DNA of 7,712 nt. Source: an uncultured Blautia sp. (GTDB lineage Bacteria > Bacillota > Clostridia > Lachnospirales > Lachnospiraceae). The translations under genes and the position numbers were made by a program. Of the stretch, positions 6,296-7,712 are shown one piece after another (position 1 is the stretch's first letter; each line of letters opens with the position of its first letter). The DNA lies in assembly GCA_900765525.1 (NCBI GenBank), contig CAAFRY010000244.1, forward strand, positions 1 to 7,712. The letters are read 5' to 3'. The notes under the pieces were generated by a model. The model was not told where the DNA came from, ran no database searches, and saw only the letters and a program-made list of their open reading frames with translations.

Positions 6296-6571
6296 GTGAA
6301 AAGAAGGCTGGGGGATTTTACAGGAAAAATCGGGGATTCGTTGCAGATTCCCAGGGACTTATCCTACCGGGAATCTGTATTGACCCTTACCGGCTCCAGG
6401 GAATTGTTTATTGAAAATTACAAGTGTATCCGCAGATACCAGGATACCTGCATCCTGCTTTTTTCCAAACAGAATAAGATTCAGATAGAGGGCAGCCGGC
6501 TGGAAATTGTATATTACACAGATGTGGAGATGAAGATTACAGGCAAAATTTGCCGGATTATTTTTTTGTAA
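6296..6571 (+). CDS. yqfC: Sporulation protein YqfC (YabP/YqfC family)
   Basis: This is a 91-residue protein of the YabP/YqfC family, small proteins made during endospore formation. The exact biochemical role is not established. It is recognised by the N-terminal KRRLGDFTGKIGDSLQIPRD, by LTLTGSRELFIENYKCI (29-45), which matches the YqfC IELIGN..LYIENHRGI segment, and by a C-terminal set of short strands ending ITGKICRIIFL. The length is close to B. subtilis YqfC (about 93). It is mostly beta-strand with no signal peptide or membrane segment. The start is GTG with AAGGGG 8 nt upstream; a longer form from GTG 6263 would add 11 residues that do not fit the family. It lies upstream of yqfD, as in B. 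subtilis, with 13 nt between stop and the yqfD start. The yqfD ribosome site begins on the last base of this gene's stop codon. Expression is probably from the sigma-E-like promoter at 6234-6262. Confidence 0.9.
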   Translation: MKRRLGDFTGKIGDSLQIPRDLSYRESVLTLTGSRELFIENYKCIRRYQDTCILLFSKQNKIQIEGSRLEIVYYTDVEMKITGKICRIIFL

Positions 6572-6577
6572 AGGAGG
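6571..6577 (+). promoter_or_regulatory. Ribosome binding site that sets the yqfD TTG start
   Basis: AAGGAGG begins on the last base of the yqfC stop codon and lies 7 nt before TTG at 6585. No ATG or GTG is available near the family N-terminus, so this site decides the unusual start. Confidence 0.8.
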
Positions 6578-6584
6578 CTGGGGA

Positions 6585-7712
6585 TTGCCCGGGTGGAAAA
6601 TTTATCGATATGGCTATGTGCGGATACGCCTCCAGGGAGAAAGCCCGGAGCGTTTTCTTAATCTCTGCGCTTACCACAAGATTCCTGTGTGGAATCTGGT
6701 AAACCGGGAGGGCTTCTACGAGATGAATGTGACGGTGCAAGGCTTTCGGCAGCTGCAGGGAATTTGCAGGAAAACTCATGGGAGAGTGAAAATCATAGGA
6801 AAATATGGACTGCCCTTCTTTTTTTACAGGAACAAAAAAAGAAAGGCATTTTTTGTCGGTATTTTTCTGGCCTTCTGTATTCTGGCGGCTATGTCCAGGC
6901 ACATCTGGAATATTCATGTGGAGGGGAATGTGTACAACAGTACCCAGAGTATTCTGGAATATCTGGAGGAAATCCAGGTGCGCCATGGGGTGCTGAAAAA
7001 GGACCTGGATTGCGCCTACATAGCCCAGCAGCTTCGGGAGGAATTTCCGGATATTACCTGGGTGTCGGCTAAAATATCCGGCAGCCGGCTGCTTTTGGAG
7101 GTAAAGGAAAACGGAAATATTTATCAGGCCCAGGAAAAACAGCAGGGAGCCTATGACCTGGTGGCAGACAAAACAGGAACCATTGTGTCTATGATTACCA
7201 GAAAGGGAACTCCTTTAAAACAGGAGGGAGACCTGTGCCAGGCCGGAGAAATTCTGGTCAGCGGAAGACTGGATATATTAAACGACAGCAAAGAGGTGGT
7301 GCGCTATGAGTATACAGAGGCTGACGCAGATATTTATGTACAGTATAACCTGGAATATTATCAGGAATTTTCCATGAATGATGAAAAGCCGGTGTACACA
7401 GGAGAAAAAAAGGAGGGATATATCCTTCAGGCCGGGAACTATTATTTTCGCTTCAAAGGAAAACCTAAATGGGAAACCTACGATACGGTTACTAAGATGA
7501 AACAATTAAAGCTTACAGAAAACTTTAAGCTGCCTCTGTATCTGGGTATCATTACGGATTATGAATATGAGAAAAGAATGTTTACTTATACAGAGAAGGA
7601 GGCCCGGGAAAAGGCCCAGAGCCAGTTGGAGGCTCTTTTGGAAACTTTAGAGGAAAAGGGGGTTCAAATTCAGGGGAATCATGTTAAAATAGGAATACAG
7701 GGCAAAGTCTGC
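6585..7712 (+). CDS. yqfD: Sporulation protein YqfD, 3' end outside window
   Basis: YqfD is a membrane protein of the spore-forming mother cell; its exact role is not settled. The frame from TTG 6585 is open for 376 codons to the window edge, and the family is about 390-400 residues, so little is missing. Seen in order: YGYVRIRLQGESPERFLNLC (10-29), typical of YqfD; PVWNL and GFYEMNVTV; one membrane segment about residues 88-104 (AFFVGIFLAFCILAAM) preceded by a basic RNKKRK; then IHVEGN (110-115) to WVSAKI..LEVKE (159-175), which reads like a POTRA/FtsQ-type fold. Next come DKTGTIVS (196-203) and LVSGRL (224-229), like a lipoyl/barrel-sandwich segment. The tail has an Ala/Glu/Gln-rich helix (about 335-358). 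Large soluble parts lie on both sides of the one membrane segment. It is probably co-transcribed with yqfC. The next gene is expected to be phoH-like, as in B. subtilis, but that lies outside. Confidence 0.9.
   Translation, partial: MPGWKIYRYGYVRIRLQGESPERFLNLCAYHKIPVWNLVNREGFYEMNVTVQGFRQLQGICRKTHGRVKIIGKYGLPFFFYRNKKRKAFFVGIFLAFCILAAMSRHIWNIHVEGNVYNSTQSILEYLEEIQVRHGVLKKDLDCAYIAQQLREEFPDITWVSAKISGSRLLLEVKENGNIYQAQEKQQGAYDLVADKTGTIVSMITRKGTPLKQEGDLCQAGEILVSGRLDILNDSKEVVRYEYTEADADIYVQYNLEYYQEFSMNDEKPVYTGEKKEGYILQAGNYYFRFKGKPKWETYDTVTKMKQLKLTENFKLPLYLGIITDYEYEKRMFTYTEKEAREKAQSQLEALLETLEEKGVQIQGNHVKIGIQGKVC

Noticed and set aside
6689..7072. 127-codon plus-strand open frame between yqfC and the window end
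   Set aside because: It is out of frame with the open yqfD frame (6585 onward), which carries the family motifs through the same DNA.

Overview
This window looks like ordinary chromosomal DNA from an anaerobic, spore-forming Firmicute, most likely a Lachnospiraceae-type gut clostridium. The evidence is moderate G+C with purine-rich coding strands, strong AGGAGG-type ribosome binding sites, and a yqfC-yqfD sporulation pair behind a sigma-E-like promoter. The Lgt paralogue carries a GRIGCFLAGCCYG motif, which I recall from Clostridia and Bacteroidetes. The taxonomic call is inference; there is no rRNA or other marker gene here. I see no tRNA, insertion sequence, CRISPR array, phage gene or integration site.

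Layout: (1) 1-545, minus strand: the N-terminal 181 codons of a prolipoprotein diacylglyceryl transferase (Lgt) family membrane protein, cut by the window edge. (2) 546-807: a divergent intergenic region with a candidate promoter for each direction, a 30-bp near-perfect palindrome placed on the lgt-side -10 box, and a second hairpin in the lgt leader. (3) 808-6168, plus strand: a tightly packed four-gene operon, sbcD, sbcC, a NimA-like flavin-fold protein and a cysteine-rich DUF2284 protein. The junctions are a 62-bp overlap, a 3-nt gap and a 4-bp ATGA overlap. (4) 6169-6295: a short intergenic stretch with weak hairpins and a good match to a sigma-E promoter. (5) 6296-7712, plus strand: yqfC (GTG start) and yqfD (TTG start). 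yqfD runs off the right edge after 376 codons and is probably nearly complete.

How the genes work together: SbcD (Mre11-like nuclease) and SbcC (Rad50-like ATPase with zinc hook) form the SbcCD complex, which cuts DNA hairpins and protein-blocked DNA ends. The two downstream genes, a putative flavin/nitro-compound protein and a putative metal-binding protein, are co-transcribed with it by position, but no functional link to DNA repair is established by the sequence. yqfC and yqfD belong to the mother-cell sporulation programme in Bacillus subtilis, and the sigma-E-like promoter here fits that.

I did not find a clearly new system. The best leads are the palindrome over the divergent promoters, the substituted catalytic residues in the Lgt paralogue, the repair/redox operon, and the POTRA-like plus lipoyl-like architecture readable in YqfD.
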